NCBI GenBank assembly: GCA_032622095.1
Contig: CP136065.1
Coordinates: 247,131,474 to 247,195,473 of the forward strand
DNA from: Siphonodentalium dalli
Lineage: Eukaryota; Mollusca; Scaphopoda; Gadilida; Siphonodentaliidae
Length of the DNA stretch: 64,000 bases
Direction of reading: 5' to 3'
Below, piece by piece: positions 1 to 10,744 of this stretch. Within the stretch, counting starts at the first letter, position 1. Every line of letters starts with the position of its first letter. Position numbers and translations under genes: made by a program. A model generated the notes under the pieces. That model did not search any database, had not been told where the DNA came from, and saw only the letters and a list, made by a program, of their open reading frames with translations.

Positions 1-218
1 TGAGGTCCCCAGAGGGTGAATTTAGTGATGCTACCCCGCATAGTGGGCTAGCATCACCAAATTCACCCTCTGGGGACCTCATTCTGCTGAGATGTAAGCA
101 GAATGAGGTCCCCAGAGGGTGAATTTGGTGATGCTAGCCCACTGTGCAGGTAGCATAACTAAATTCACCCTCTGGGGACCTCATTCTGCAAATGACAGAC
201 ACACTATTTCAAGGCTTG
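1..218. mobile_element. MITE family A, short form, cut by window edge
   Basis: Two inverted hairpins built from 'cagaatgaggtccccagagg' and its complement, ending at AAGGCTTG. It matches the complete copies at 41002-41253 and 59425-59677. The left end lies outside the window. Family A is hAT-like: intact copies are flanked by 8-bp target duplications. Confidence 0.85.
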
Positions 219-625
219 CCCACCACCTTACATTGTGCTGAAAATAGAATCTCTCCACTGGGTGCATTAACTAATATAACATAACAGACACATATTGGTA
301 TTTCTGCGTCGGCCAGAATATACTTTTTATCATTTTTATTTAGTTATTTCTGAATTTGTAATATGTGTCATTTTTTTCTGAAACTTGGGCCATTATTTTA
401 ACAAATATTATACAACAAACACCATCATCTTATATATTAATTAAATGCAGTGGCTTCTGATGGTGAAATTGTTAATTTATCACCGATAGAAGCATCCCGA
501 TTCGAGTAGTAAATATTTACAATTTAGCATAGTTCAGACACTGTTTTCTATGGAGTGGTACGGTCGATTTGCATGAGATTTTGGAACACAAAAATTAGTA
601 TGCTAAATAAGCACGTAACATAACT
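219..625. other. AT-rich sequence without a recognised feature
   Basis: No open frame of note, no tandem structure and no family seen elsewhere in the window. It is probably intron of the gene whose exons start at 875, since no start codon for that gene is visible. Confidence 0.5.
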
Positions 626-629
626 TTAA

Positions 630-860
630 CCCTTTTGTGAGGTTCATGATGGGAACCACGCTAGTGCAGCATTAAAGATCATGTGCCAGTGCATTCTCTT
701 ATATATGCTGGTCTCCCTTAGGCAGCTTCGCATATATAAGGGAATGCCATGGCTTACACAGTCAAAGTACTTATTGTTAGGCCAATTAGGGAGACTCGCA
801 TATATAAGAGAATGCACTGGCACGGTGTTTTCGCAAAACTTCAGGAAGCTCCAGTCTTAA
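630..860 (+). mobile_element. MITE family D (TTAA, piggyBac-like), 3' end eroded
   Basis: A TTAA at 626-629 is followed by a diverged CCCTTT end, 'gcagcattaaagatc', one complete palindromic cassette (about 683-744), half of a second, and the typical right end 'tttcaggaagctccagtc'. The last ~12 bases of the family consensus (gaaagggttaa) are missing. The element stops 14 bases before the coding exon at 875, so the branch point of that intron probably lies in element DNA. Confidence 0.75.
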
Positions 861-874
861 TTTTCAATTTGCAG

Positions 875-1048
875 AGTTTTGGTTACTAATGGCGACAGTG
901 CACCTGATGTTGATGAGATTGGTGAGTTTCCGAAGATAGAGGGGATAAATATCGTCGGGAATCTAGTCTTACTTCACACCATAGATGGCATCAGTTTTAT
1001 GGATCCTGATACGATGCTGCCAGGTCTAATACTATTGGACGAGAAATG
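875..1048 (+). CDS. Coding exon a of the unrecognised gene
   Basis: Acceptor ttttcaatttgcag ends at 874 and donor G|gtgagt begins at 1049. The frame that starts VLVTNGDSAPDVDEIG is open throughout and the other two frames contain stops. The exon starts with the last base of a codon and ends with two bases (TG) of a codon completed in the next exon. Confidence 0.85.
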
Positions 1049-4000
1049 GTGAGTTAACTCTAAAAAATCAAGTTACCCACTTTAATACTGTTAGATGAGA
1101 AATTAGCATGTCCGATTAGTACTCTTATATGAGAAGTGATCAGTTAACCTTGCCAAGCCTGATACTTCTATATTACTCTATATTCTCTATACCGGTCAAT
1201 ACTGATTGATACTTCTATATTACTCTATATTCTCTATACCGGTCAATAATGATTGAACCTACTGATTTAGCTTTTCACTCATGTCAATCTATAGTGATTG
1301 AATCTGTCAATTTAATTCACTATATCAGTCAATGATCGAACCTGCCTATTTAGCTTTCCATTCCTGTCACTCTATCATGATTTAACCTGTCTATTCAGTT
1401 CACAATACTGGTCACTAATGATTGAACCTGCTGATTTAGCTTTCCATTCATGTCAATCTATAATATTTGAACCTGTCTGTTTTATTGATTATACCTGTCA
1501 ATCTATTATTGAATCTGCCAATGTAGCCAATCTATGATTGAACATGTCTGGTCGATTCACTATACCGATCAATAATTGAATCTGCTGATTTAGTTTTCCA
1601 TTCCTGTCAATCTATGATTGAACATGTCACTATAGCGGTCAATAATGTTTGATCCATGCCGATTTAGCTTTCCACTCCTATCTAATGATTGAACCTGTCA
1701 GTTTAATTCACTTTACTATTGAACCCGCCGATTTAGCTTTCTGTTCCTGTCAATATTATTAGTGAATTTAATTCATTAATGATTGATTTATCCTGTTTTA
1801 GCTCACCATACCTGGCAATCAATGATGACTTCTCCTGTCTGAGGGGAAACTACGAGAAAGTTAAAGTGTTGGAGGAGAAGAAAGTAAAGAATGTGATTCA
1901 GGCGGTAATCAGCTTTGACAACCTTGTCTGTGTCGTCCACTTCCAGGACGAAACGAGGTAGGTAAAATCTTATACATATTTGCGATTGTCTGTCTATTAA
2001 GATATTATGGGTGGCGGGATGGGGTGGTGGGTGGGTACTTACATACATACTCTAATACATACTCTAATGATCTAGGGGCGCCTGCGGCGCATAAGATATT
2101 ATGGGTGGCGGGATGGGGTGGTGGGAGGGTACTTACATACATACTCTAATACATACTCTAATGATCTAGGGGCGCCTGCGGCGCATAAGATATTATGGGT
2201 GGCGGGATGGGGTGGTGGGTGGGTACTTACATACATACTCTAATACATACTCTAATGATACTTTCTAGGGTTAAAAAGTGTATTTGAGGCTCAGTAATAT
2301 GATTGGTTGTTTTTGTTTGATTGTAGTTTATTTGAAGCTCAGGTATATTATTGGTTGTTTTTGTTTGTTTGCAGTGTATTTGAGGCTCAGTAATATGAAT
2401 GGTTTTTGTTACAGTGTATTTGAGGCTCAGGTATATGATTGGTTGTTTTTGTTACAGTGTATTTGAGGCTCAGGTATATGATTGGTTGTTTTTGTTACAG
2501 TGTATTTGAGGCTCAGTAATATGATTGGTTGTTTTGTTGGAGTGTATTTTAGGCTCATGTTTATGAGTGGTTGTTTTTGTTTGTTTGCAGTGTATTTGAG
2601 GCTCAGGTATATGATTGGTTGTTTTTGTTTGATTGCAGTGTATTTGAGGCTCAGTAATATGATTGGTTGTTTTTGTTTGATTGTAGTTTATTTGAAGCTC
2701 AGGTATATGATTGGTTGTTTTTGTTTGTTTGCAGTGTATTTGAGGCTCAGTAATATGAATGGTTGTTGTTACAGTGTATTTGAGGCTCAGTAATATGATT
2801 GGTTGTTTTTGTTAGTGTATTTGAGGCTCAGGTATCTGATTGGTTGTTTTTGTTTGATTGCAGTGTATTTGAGGCTCAGTAATATGATTGGTTGTTTTTG
2901 TTAGTGTATTTGAGGCTCAGGTATCTGATTGGTTGTTTTTGTTTGATTGCAGTGTATTTGAGGCTCAGTAATATGATTGGTTGTTTTTGTTAGTGTATTT
3001 GAGGCTCAGGTATCTGATTGGTTGTTTTTGTTTGATTGCAGTGTATTTGAGGCTCAGTAATATGAATGGTTTTTGTTACAGTGTATTTGAGGCTCAGTAA
3101 TATGATTGGTTGTTTTGTTGGAGTGTATTTGAGGCTCAGGTATATAATTGGTTGTTTTTGTTTGATTGTAGTTTATTTGAAGCTCAGGTATATGATTGGT
3201 TAATTTTATTTGATTGCAGTGTATTTTAGGCTCAGGTATATGATTGGTTTTTTTTTATGATTGCAGTGTATTTGAGGCTCAGGTATATGATTGGTTGTTT
3301 TTGTTTGATTGCAGTGTATTTGAGGCTCAGGTATATGATTGTTTTTTTTTAATGATTGCAGTGTATTTGAAGCTCAGGTATATGATTGGTTGTTTTTGTT
3401 AGTGTATTTGAGGCTCAGGTATATGATTGGTTGTGTTTGTTTGATTGCAGTGTATTTGAAGCTCAGGTATATGATTGGTTGTTTTTGTTAGTGTATTTGA
3501 GACTCAGTAATATGATTGGTTGTTTTTGTTTGATTGCAGTGTATTTGAGGCTCAGGTATATGATTGGTTGTTTTTGTTTTATTCATGTGTATTTGAGGCT
3601 CAGGTATATGATTGGTTGTTTTTGTTTTATTGCAGTGTATGTGAGGCTCCTGTTACTGTTAAATGGTGTGCTGTCGTTCCGGGTAAACCGACTGAGGCTC
3701 TGGCTATAGAAGCAGGTATGTAACTAAATTTAGAAACGATGAAATTGTAATGACATTCAGAAGGGACAGTGCTGCGATTATGACCAAATAGGAAACAATG
3801 TTTGGTTTTCAGTTAATTTAATTTTCTGGAGTGATGAGCGAGGCACATTTTTATTTCATTTTGTATCCCATATTTAGCATGAGGGAGGCAGTTTTTTTCT
3901 TCTTCGTATTTCTTTCTTTTACTATAATGGAAGGGTACAAAATAAACTGTGCAAAATTCCTACCTCCCAGTTAGTCACATTAGGAAGTTCAGGAGAAATT

Positions 4001-7000
4001 TGATCATGGTATTTGATAATTGTGCATTCAGAGTCAATTGTGAAGTAAGTGTACAAGCCTGCAAATAGTGTGTCTGTCATTTGCAGAATGAGGTCCTCAG
4101 TGGGTTAATTTAGTAGTGCTATCATGCACAGCGGGCTAGCATTGCCAAATTCACCCTCTGGGGATCTCATTCTGCTTAGGCCTCATCTTCTGGGAAGTAT
4201 CTTTTGTCTCAAATTAACATTGTTTTAGTTACATTTTCCCTTCTGGGAAGTTTCTATATCCATTAAATTGTAGAAGATAAAATCCATAATCGAGGTGACT
4301 AAATAATGGGTGGACATCACTAACTTCAACTGGGAGAAATTCAATCTGCTCCTAGGTCTCCCATAGCAGTTGAGGCCTAAGCAGAATAAGGTCCCCAGAT
4401 GGCTGTGTGGGATAGCGTCACTAAAATCACCCTTTGGGGACCTCATTCTGCATGCCATTCTGTGGCCATTCCGAACAAGCCTGAGTTTAGTGTGAATGTC
4501 ATTTGCAGAATGACGTCCCCAAAGAGTGAATTTAGTGATGCTATCCCGAATAGCGGGCTAGCATCACTAAATTCCATCCTCTTGCGACCTCATTCTGCTT
4601 AGGCCTCATCTTCTCTGGAAAGTCACACTCTCGGCTCATGTATAAATTATAATGTCACACTCTCGGCTCATGTATAAATTATAATGTCACACTCTCGGCT
4701 CATGTATAAATTATAATGTCACACTCTAGGCCCATGTATAAATTATAATGTCACACTCTCGGCTCATGTATAAATTATAATGTCACACTCTAGGCTCATG
4801 TATAAATTATAATGTCACACTCTAGGATCATATATAAATTATGATGTCACACACTAGGCTCTCTAGGCTCATGTATAAATTATGTCACACTCTAGGCTCA
4901 TGTATAAATTATAATGTCACACTCTCGGCTCATGTATAAATTATAATGTCACACTCTAGGCCCATGTATAAATTATAATGTCACACTCTCGGCTCATGTA
5001 TAAATTATAATGTCACACTCTAGGATCATATATAAATTATGATGTCACACACTAGGCTCTCTAGGCTCATGTATAAATTATGTCACACTCTCGGCTCATG
5101 TATAAATTATAATGTCACACTCTCGGCTCATGTATAAATTATAATGTCACACTCTAGGATCATATATAAATTATGATGTCACACACTAGGCTCTCTAGGC
5201 TCGTGTATAAATTATAATGTCACACTCTAGGCTCGTGTATAAATTATAATGTCACACTCTAGGCTCATGTATAAATTATAATGTCACACTCTCGGCTCAT
5301 GTATAAATTATAATGTCACACTCTAGGATCATATATAAATTATAATGTCACACTCTCGGCTCATGTATAAATTATAATGTCACACTCTAGGCTCATGTAT
5401 AAATTATGATGTCACACTCTAGGCTCATGTATAAATTATAATGTCACACTCTCGGCTCATGTATAAATTATAATGTCACACTCTAGGCTCATGTATAAAT
5501 TATAATGTCACACTCTAGGCTCATGTATAAATTATAATGTCACACTCTCGGCTCATGTATAAACTATAATGTCACACTATCGGCTCATGTATAAATTATA
5601 ATGTCACACTCTCGGCTCATGTATAAATTATAATGTCACACTCTAGGATCATATATAAATTATGATGTCACACACTAGGCTCTCTAGGCTCATGTATAAA
5701 TTATATCACACTCTAGGCTCGTGTATAAATTATAATGTCACACTCTAGGCTCATGTATAAATTATAATGTCACACTCTAGGCTCGTGTATAAATTATAAT
5801 GTCACACTCTAGGCTCATGTATAAATTATAATGTCACACTCTAGGCTCATGTATAAATTATAATGTCACACTCTAGGCTCTCTCGGCTCATGTATAAATT
5901 ATAATGTCACACTCTAGGCTCATGTATAAATTATAATGTCACACTATCGGCTCATGTATACATTATAATGTCACAGTCTCGGCTCATGTATAAATTATAA
6001 TGTCACACTCTAGAATCATATATAAATTATAATGTCACACACTAGGCTCTCTAGGCTCATGTATAAATTATATCACACTCTCTAGGCTCATGTATAAATT
6101 ATAATGTCACACACTAGGCTCTCTAGGCTCATGTATAAATTATAATGTCACACTCTAGGCTCATGTATAAATTATAATGTCACACTCTAGGCTCATGTAT
6201 AAATTATAATGTCACACTCTAGGCTCATGTATAAATTATAATGTCACACTCTAGGCTCGTGTATAAATTATAATGTCACACTCTAGGCTCATGTATAAAT
6301 TATAATGTCACACTCTAGGCTCATGTATAAATTATAATGTCACACTCTAGGCTCGTGTATAAATTATAATGTCACACTCTAGGCTCATGTATAAATTATA
6401 ATGTCACACTCTAGGCTCATGTATAAATTATAATGTCACACTCTAGGATCATATATAAATTATGATGTCACACACTAGGCTCTCTCGGCTCATGTATAAA
6501 TTATAATGTCACACTCTAGGCTCATGTATAAATTATAATGTCACACTCTCGGCTCATGTATAAATTATAATGTCACACTCTAGGCTCTCTCGGCTCATGT
6601 ATAAATTATAATGTCACACTCTAGGCTCATGTATAAATTATAATGTCACACTCTCGGCTCATGTATAAATTATAATGTCACACTCTAGGCTCTCTCGGCT
6701 CATGTATAAATTATAATGTCACACTCTAGGCTCTCTCGGCTCATGTATAAATTATAATGTCACACTCTAGGCTCATGTATAAATTATAATGTCACACTAT
6801 CGGCTCATGTATACATTATAATGTCACACTCTAGGCTCATGTATAAATTATAATGTCACACTCTCGGCTCATGTATAAATTATAATGTCACACTCTCGGC
6901 TCATGTATAAATTATAATGTCACACTCTAGGCTCATGTATAAATTATAATGTCACACTCTCGGCTCATGTATAAATTATAATGTCACACTCTAGGCTCTC

Positions 7001-9377
7001 TCGGCTCATGTATAAATTATAATGTCACACTCTAGGCTCATGTATAAATTATAATGTCACACTCTCGGCTCATGTATAAATTATAATGTCACACTCTAGG
7101 CTCTCTCGGCTCATGTATAAATTATAATGTCACACTCTAGGCTCTCTCGGCTCATGTATAAATTATAATGTCACACTCTAGGCTCATGTATAAATTATAA
7201 TGTCACACTATCGGCTCATGTATACATTATAATGTCACAGTCTCGGCTCATGTATAAATTATAATGTCACACTCTAGAATCATATATAAATTATAATGTC
7301 ACACACTAGGCTCTCTAGGCTCATGTATAAATTATAATGTCACACTCTCGGCTCATGTATAAATTATAATGTCACACTCTAGGCCCATGTATAAATTATA
7401 ATGTCACACTCTAGGCTCATGTATAAATTATAATGTCACACTCTCGGCTCATGTATAAATTATAATGTCACACTCTAGAATCATATATAAATTATAATGT
7501 CACACACTAGGCTCTCTAGGCTCATGTATAAATTATATCACACTCTCTAGGCTCATGTATAAATTATAATGTCACACTCTAGGCTCATATATAAATTATA
7601 ATGTCACACTCTAGGCTCATGTATAAATTATAATGTCACACACTAGGCTCTCTAGGCTCATGTATAAATTATAATGTCACACTCTAGGCTCATGTATAAA
7701 TTATAATGTCACACTCTAGGCTCATGTATAAATTATAATGTCACACTCTAGGCTCATGTATAAATTATAATGTCACACTCTAGGCTCGTGTATAAATTAT
7801 AATGTCACACTCTAGGCTCATGTATAAATTATAATGTCACACTCTAGGCTCATGTATAAATTATAATGTCACACTCTAGGCTCGTGTATAAATTATAATG
7901 TCACACTCTAGGCTCATGTATAAATTATAATGTCACACTCTAGGCTCATGTATAAATTATAATGTCACACTCTAGGATCATATATAAATTATGATGTCAC
8001 ACACTAGGCTCTCTCGGCTCATGTATAAATTATAATGTCACACTCTAGGCTCATGTATAAATTATAATGTCACACTCTCGGCTCATGTATAAATTATAAT
8101 GTCACACTCTAGGCTCTCTCGGCTCATGTATAAATTATAATGTCACACTCTAGGCTCATGTATAAATTATAATGTCACACTCTCGGCTCATGTATAAATT
8201 ATAATGTCACACTCTAGGCTCTCTCGGCTCATGTATAAATTATAATGTCACACTCTAGGCTCATGTATAAATTATAATGTCACACTCTCGGCTCATGTAT
8301 AAATTATAATGTCACACTCTCGGCTCATGTATAAATTATAATGTCACACTCTCGGCTCATGTATAAATTATAATGTCACTCTAGGCTCATGTATAATTAA
8401 AATGTCACACTCTAGGCTCATGTATAAATTATAATGTCACACTCTAGGCTCATGCATGAATTTAAAACGAACCACATTAAATTATAATTTCACACTCTAG
8501 GCTCATTCATGAATTTAAAACAAACAGCAATAAATTATAATGTCACACTCTAGGCTCATGCATGAATTTAAAACGAACCACAATAAATTATAATGTCACA
8601 CTCTAGGCTCATGCATGAATTTAAAACGCTGGGTGTGCGAGAGGGTCTTTGTCCGAACAAGCCTGAGTTTAGTCTGCCTTTAATTTGCGGGCTAGCATCA
8701 CTAAATTCAAAAATCCTCTGGGGATCTCATTCTGCTTAGGCCTCATCTTCTCTGGAAAGTTTCTTTTTTATCAAATTTCTATAGAAACTTCTTCACATAG
8801 ATTCTATTTCTTTTTTAGTTTAGTTTGTCTGTATCCCCAAATTGGCAGATGACACATTGCATAAACGAGGTTCCCAATGGGTGTACATCACTATTCAATC
8901 AACAGTCACCATTTGGGAACTTCAATTTGAGTCTATGTCTCCCATAAAAGATGAGGCCATGCAGAATGAGGTCCCCAGAGGGTGAATTTGTGATGCTAGC
9001 CCACTATGCAGGATAGTGTTACTAAATTCACCCTCTGTGGACGTGATTCTGCAAATGACAGACACAATAAACTCAGGCTTGATTCTGAATTACGCAATCA
9101 GTCTTTCATTTATTTTCCAGCGGGACTCGTTGTTTCTGCCAATGTGAAAGAAATGGACAAGAATTATCGGGAGAATGTGTACTACTTTAAGAACAGAGGG
9201 ACATTAGCGGGCGTGTTACCGATGGTCGGGCCGGGTCCCCGATCATTCTGTGTGAAGCACCTCAACGAAAACAAAGACGTTAACATTAAGAACAAAGATT
9301 TTGGATTAGCGGGACTGTATTTATTCATGAATGACGGACACGGATGCATCATGGGAGTTTTACTCCATGCTGATTAG
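875..9377 (+). CDS. 3' part of a spliced gene, product not recognised (4 exons)
   Basis: Four exons, 875-1048, 1802-1957, 3636-3715 and 9121-9377, join without a frame break. Phases match at every junction: TG+C gives Cys, AG+T gives Ser, G+CG gives Ala. All introns are GT-AG with good donors (gtgagt, gtaggt, gtatgt, each after G) and pyrimidine-rich acceptors. The joined frame gives 221 complete residues and ends at TAG 9375-9377. The protein alternates short hydrophobic strands with charged turns (NIVGNLVLLHTIDG, VISFDNLVCVVHFQDE, GLAGLYLFMNDG). This suggests a beta-rich fold, possibly propeller-like, but that is only an impression. There are no transmembrane segments, no signal peptide in this part and no family motif I can name. 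The 5' exons lie upstream of the window. Confidence 0.82.
1140..1790 (+). repeat. Degenerate tandem repeat in the intron after exon a
   Basis: The phrase 'gattgaacctgctgatttag' followed by 'ctttccattcctgtcaatc' recurs about six times at 70-85-bp spacing with many substitutions. A tight two-copy repeat of ~47 bp (atattactctatattctc) sits at its left end, 1160-1250. It fills nearly the whole intron. Confidence 0.7.
1802..1957 (+). CDS. Coding exon b of the unrecognised gene
   Basis: Acceptor tcctgttttag ends at 1801 and donor gtaggt begins at 1958. The frame reads SPYLAINDDFSCLRG and runs on to VVHFQDET, with a lysine/glutamate-rich stretch in the middle (EKVKVLEEKKVKN). Both edges are in phase with the neighbouring exons. 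Reading past the donor meets a stop at once, which supports the exon end. Confidence 0.85.
1997..2262 (+). repeat. Three-copy ~94-bp tandem repeat
   Basis: Nearly identical units begin at about 1998, 2092 and 2185. Each has 'gatattatgggtggcgggat', a short 'acatactctaat' duplication and, in the first two, 'ggggcgcctgcggcgca'. It lies in the intron after exon b. Confidence 0.85.
2270..3630 (+). repeat. 48-bp minisatellite copied from a splice acceptor and exon start
   Basis: About 28 units, each with 'tgtatttgaggctcag', 'gtatatgattggttg' and 'tttttgtttgattgcag'. The last part plus the first is almost identical to the real junction at 3619-3650 (ttttattgcag followed by tgtatgtgaggctcc). The array therefore looks like an amplified polypyrimidine tract, AG and exon start. 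Several units carry caggta instead of cagtaa, which keeps the gene's reading frame open. No independent coding role is supported. Confidence 0.9.
3636..3715 (+). CDS. Coding exon c of the unrecognised gene
   Basis: Acceptor tttattgcag ends at 3635 and donor gtatgt begins at 3716. It encodes VCEAPVTVKWCAVVPG and ALAIEA. The 80 nt enter with one base and leave with one base, matching exons b and d. An alternative acceptor at 3539, in the minisatellite, is in phase and would add exactly 96 nt (32 codons) with no stop. Confidence 0.8.
3716..4053. other. Intron sequence without a recognised feature
   Basis: AT-rich, single-copy looking sequence between the exon c donor and the first family A element. 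Nothing else seen. Confidence 0.5.
4054..4460 (+). mobile_element. MITE family A, long form, diverged
   Basis: Starts CAAGCCTG and carries outer hairpins around 4086-4170 and 4380-4450. The interior belongs to the subfamily with 'attaacattgttttagtta', also seen at 24741-25105 and 27357-27732. The right TIR is lost. Confidence 0.75.
4476..4619 (+). mobile_element. MITE family A, left third, cut at the 32-bp array
   Basis: Intact left end CAAGCCTGAGTTTAGTG and first hairpin, running into 'catcttctctggaaag'. At 4619/4620 the family sequence stops and the 32-bp array begins. The bases before it (ccgaa) also precede the copy at 8658 on the far side of the array. Confidence 0.8.
4620..8640 (+). 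repeat. 32-bp satellite array, ~4 kb, in the last intron
   Basis: About 125 units of 'tcacactctaggctcatg' plus 'tataaattataatg'. Variants include cggctc for aggctc, cgtgta for catgta, and a recurrent 12-14-bp insertion (aggctctctcgg or aggctctctagg). Blocks of variants recur over 1-1.5 kb (compare 6005-6480 with 7470-7995), so large segments as well as single units have been duplicated. The right edge decays into longer units containing 'gcatgaatttaaaacgaacc' (8450-8630). Confidence 0.95.
8658..9081 (+). mobile_element. MITE family A, long form
   Basis: Runs from CAAGCCTGAGTTTAGTC to CTCAGGCTTG with the standard interior (cttcacatagattctatttc, ttggcagatgacacattgc). The first hairpin has lost its left arm. 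The right end is 39 bases from the coding exon at 9121, so the acceptor and probably the branch region border on the transposon. Confidence 0.85.
9121..9377 (+). CDS. Last coding exon d of the unrecognised gene
   Basis: Acceptor tttattttccag ends at 9120. The exon completes an Ala codon and then reads GLVVSANVKEMDKNYREN, an NRGTLAGVLPMVGPGPR segment, FCVKHLNENKDVN, and finally LYLFMNDGHG to LLHAD and TAG. It is GC-richer than its surroundings with no stop for 85 codons. No AATAAA is seen in the 370 bases after the stop. The first one (9753-9758) is inside the family A element at 9534-9905. Confidence 0.85.
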
Positions 9378-9399
9378 TGTTAATACATCAGATCATCAC

Positions 9400-9533
9400 C
9401 GACAGCTGGACCTCGATTATGATCATCCTTTGTGAAATTCTTTAATGAAAATGGAGAAGGCATAACTAAGGTGCTGGTTTATCAATGGTTGGAGCAGGTC
9501 ATGATAATTATTTGTGAAATACCATGATGAAAA
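9400..9533 (+). pseudogene. Two decayed copies of an exon d segment
   Basis: Bases 9408-9462 translate as GPRL, a stop, then SSFVKFFNENGEG, resembling GPRSFCVKHLNENKD in exon d. Bases 9470-9533 read GAGLSMVGAGHD and, after a one-base frame change, FVKYHDEK, resembling LAGVLPMVGPGPR and FCVKHLNEN. These look like tandem remnants of the same coding segment, now broken by stops and a frameshift, in the 3' UTR or just beyond it. Confidence 0.6.
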
Positions 9534-9905
9534 AGCCTGAGTTTAGTGTGCTGTCATTTGCAGAATGAGGTCCCCAGAGGGTGAATTTAGTGATGCTATC
9601 ATGCATAGCGGGCTAGCATCACTAACTTCACCCTCTGGGGACCTCATTCTGCTTAGGCCTCATCTGCTATGCGAGACATAGTCTCAGATTGAAGGTCCCA
9701 AATGGTGAATATTGTGATGTACAGCCATTGGGAAGTTTCTATAGAAATTTTATAATAAAGAAACTTTCCAGAGAAGATGAGGCCTAAGCAGAATTAGGTC
9801 ACCAGAGGGTGAATTTAGTGATGCTAGCCTGCTATGCGGGATAACGTCACTAAACTCACTCTCTGGGGACCTCATTCTGCAAATGACAAACTCTAAACTC
9901 AGGCT
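9534..9905 (-). mobile_element. MITE family A, long form, reverse orientation
   Basis: AGCCTGAGTTTAGTGTG at the left and CTAAACTCAGGCT at the right, with the interior reversed relative to 8658-9081. It contains AATAAA on the plus strand at 9753-9758, the nearest candidate polyadenylation signal for the upstream gene. Confidence 0.85.
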
Positions 9906-9906
9906 A

Positions 9907-10121
9907 CAGTATGCCCTAAGTAATCGACTCCTTAACCACAGAAGAATTTTTATGGGTAACTTTTCAGGATTTAGTCGGAAATATGGCTTGTTGCCATTCA
10001 TCGGAAAGCTCTCACTTAGAGCTTTCCGATGAATGGCAACAAGCCATATTTCCGACTAAATCCTGAAAAGTTACCCATAATTCTGCTGTGGTTAAGGAGT
10101 CGATTACTTAGGGCATTACTG
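9907..10121. mobile_element. MITE family B (TA target), full-length palindrome
   Basis: TA, then CAGTATGCCCTAAGTAATCG, and the mirror image at the right followed by TA. The arms (~105 bp, containing 'atatggcttgttgccattc') meet at agctctcac/ttagagct. TA duplication and CAGT ends suggest a Tc1/mariner-type non-autonomous element. The left TA overlaps the end of the family A copy. Confidence 0.85.
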
Positions 10122-10123
10122 TA

Positions 10124-10398
10124 TTTCATGTGCTTCTTCAAACCTGTTTTGAAAAACAGGATAGGCTGGATATGCCAACTTGGCATTGCACTTATTATTC
10201 TTGTAGTTGCTCTTGTCCTAGGAAGACAATTTTTGGAAGACTCCTCTCTGGCTGGTAAATGGAGAGACGTTTGATGAAGTAAAGAGATTATTTCTCACAA
10301 ACTCAGGCCTTATGTTATTGCAAACATTTGTAACAACGTTTAACTAAATGCTGATTGTGAAAAGCTGAATTATATTATCATATCATTGGGATCTTAGA
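10124..10398. other. No recognised feature
   Basis: A short hydrophobic open frame runs through 10130-10270, but it begins inside MITE B and shows no splice or coding support. Confidence 0.45.
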
Positions 10399-10650
10399 TT
10401 TGTAGAAAACCTTGTTCTATAGTCATGTTATTTCATATTCTGTACTAACCCACGTTCCATGACAGACCTTGTTCTACAGTCATGTTATTTCATATTCTGT
10501 ACTAGCCCATGTTCCATGACAGACCTTGTGCTATAGTCATGTTATTTCATATTCTAATTATACTGATTATAACTCATGTTCCATGACAGACCTTGTGCTA
10601 TAGTCATTAATTCATATTCTGTTTTAACCTGTGTTATATGACAGAGATTT
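10399..10650 (+). repeat. ~68-bp tandem repeat, about four copies
   Basis: Units contain 'catgttatttcatattctgt' and 'catgttccatgacagacctt'. The first three are close copies and the last is shorter. Confidence 0.8.
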
Positions 10651-10744
10651 GGCTGTTCAAGTAAATGTCTTTCAGTGTTTACGATATTGTTGTAGGATTA
10701 TTTTCAGTTATATCTTGTCATACATGTGCATTGGTAAAATGTGT

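Noticed and set aside
2278-3709. Hydrophobic repeat frames (VYLRLSNMIGCF type)
   Set aside because: They are translations of the intronic 48-bp minisatellite in frames that do not join the gene, except for the last two units discussed as alternative exon sequence.
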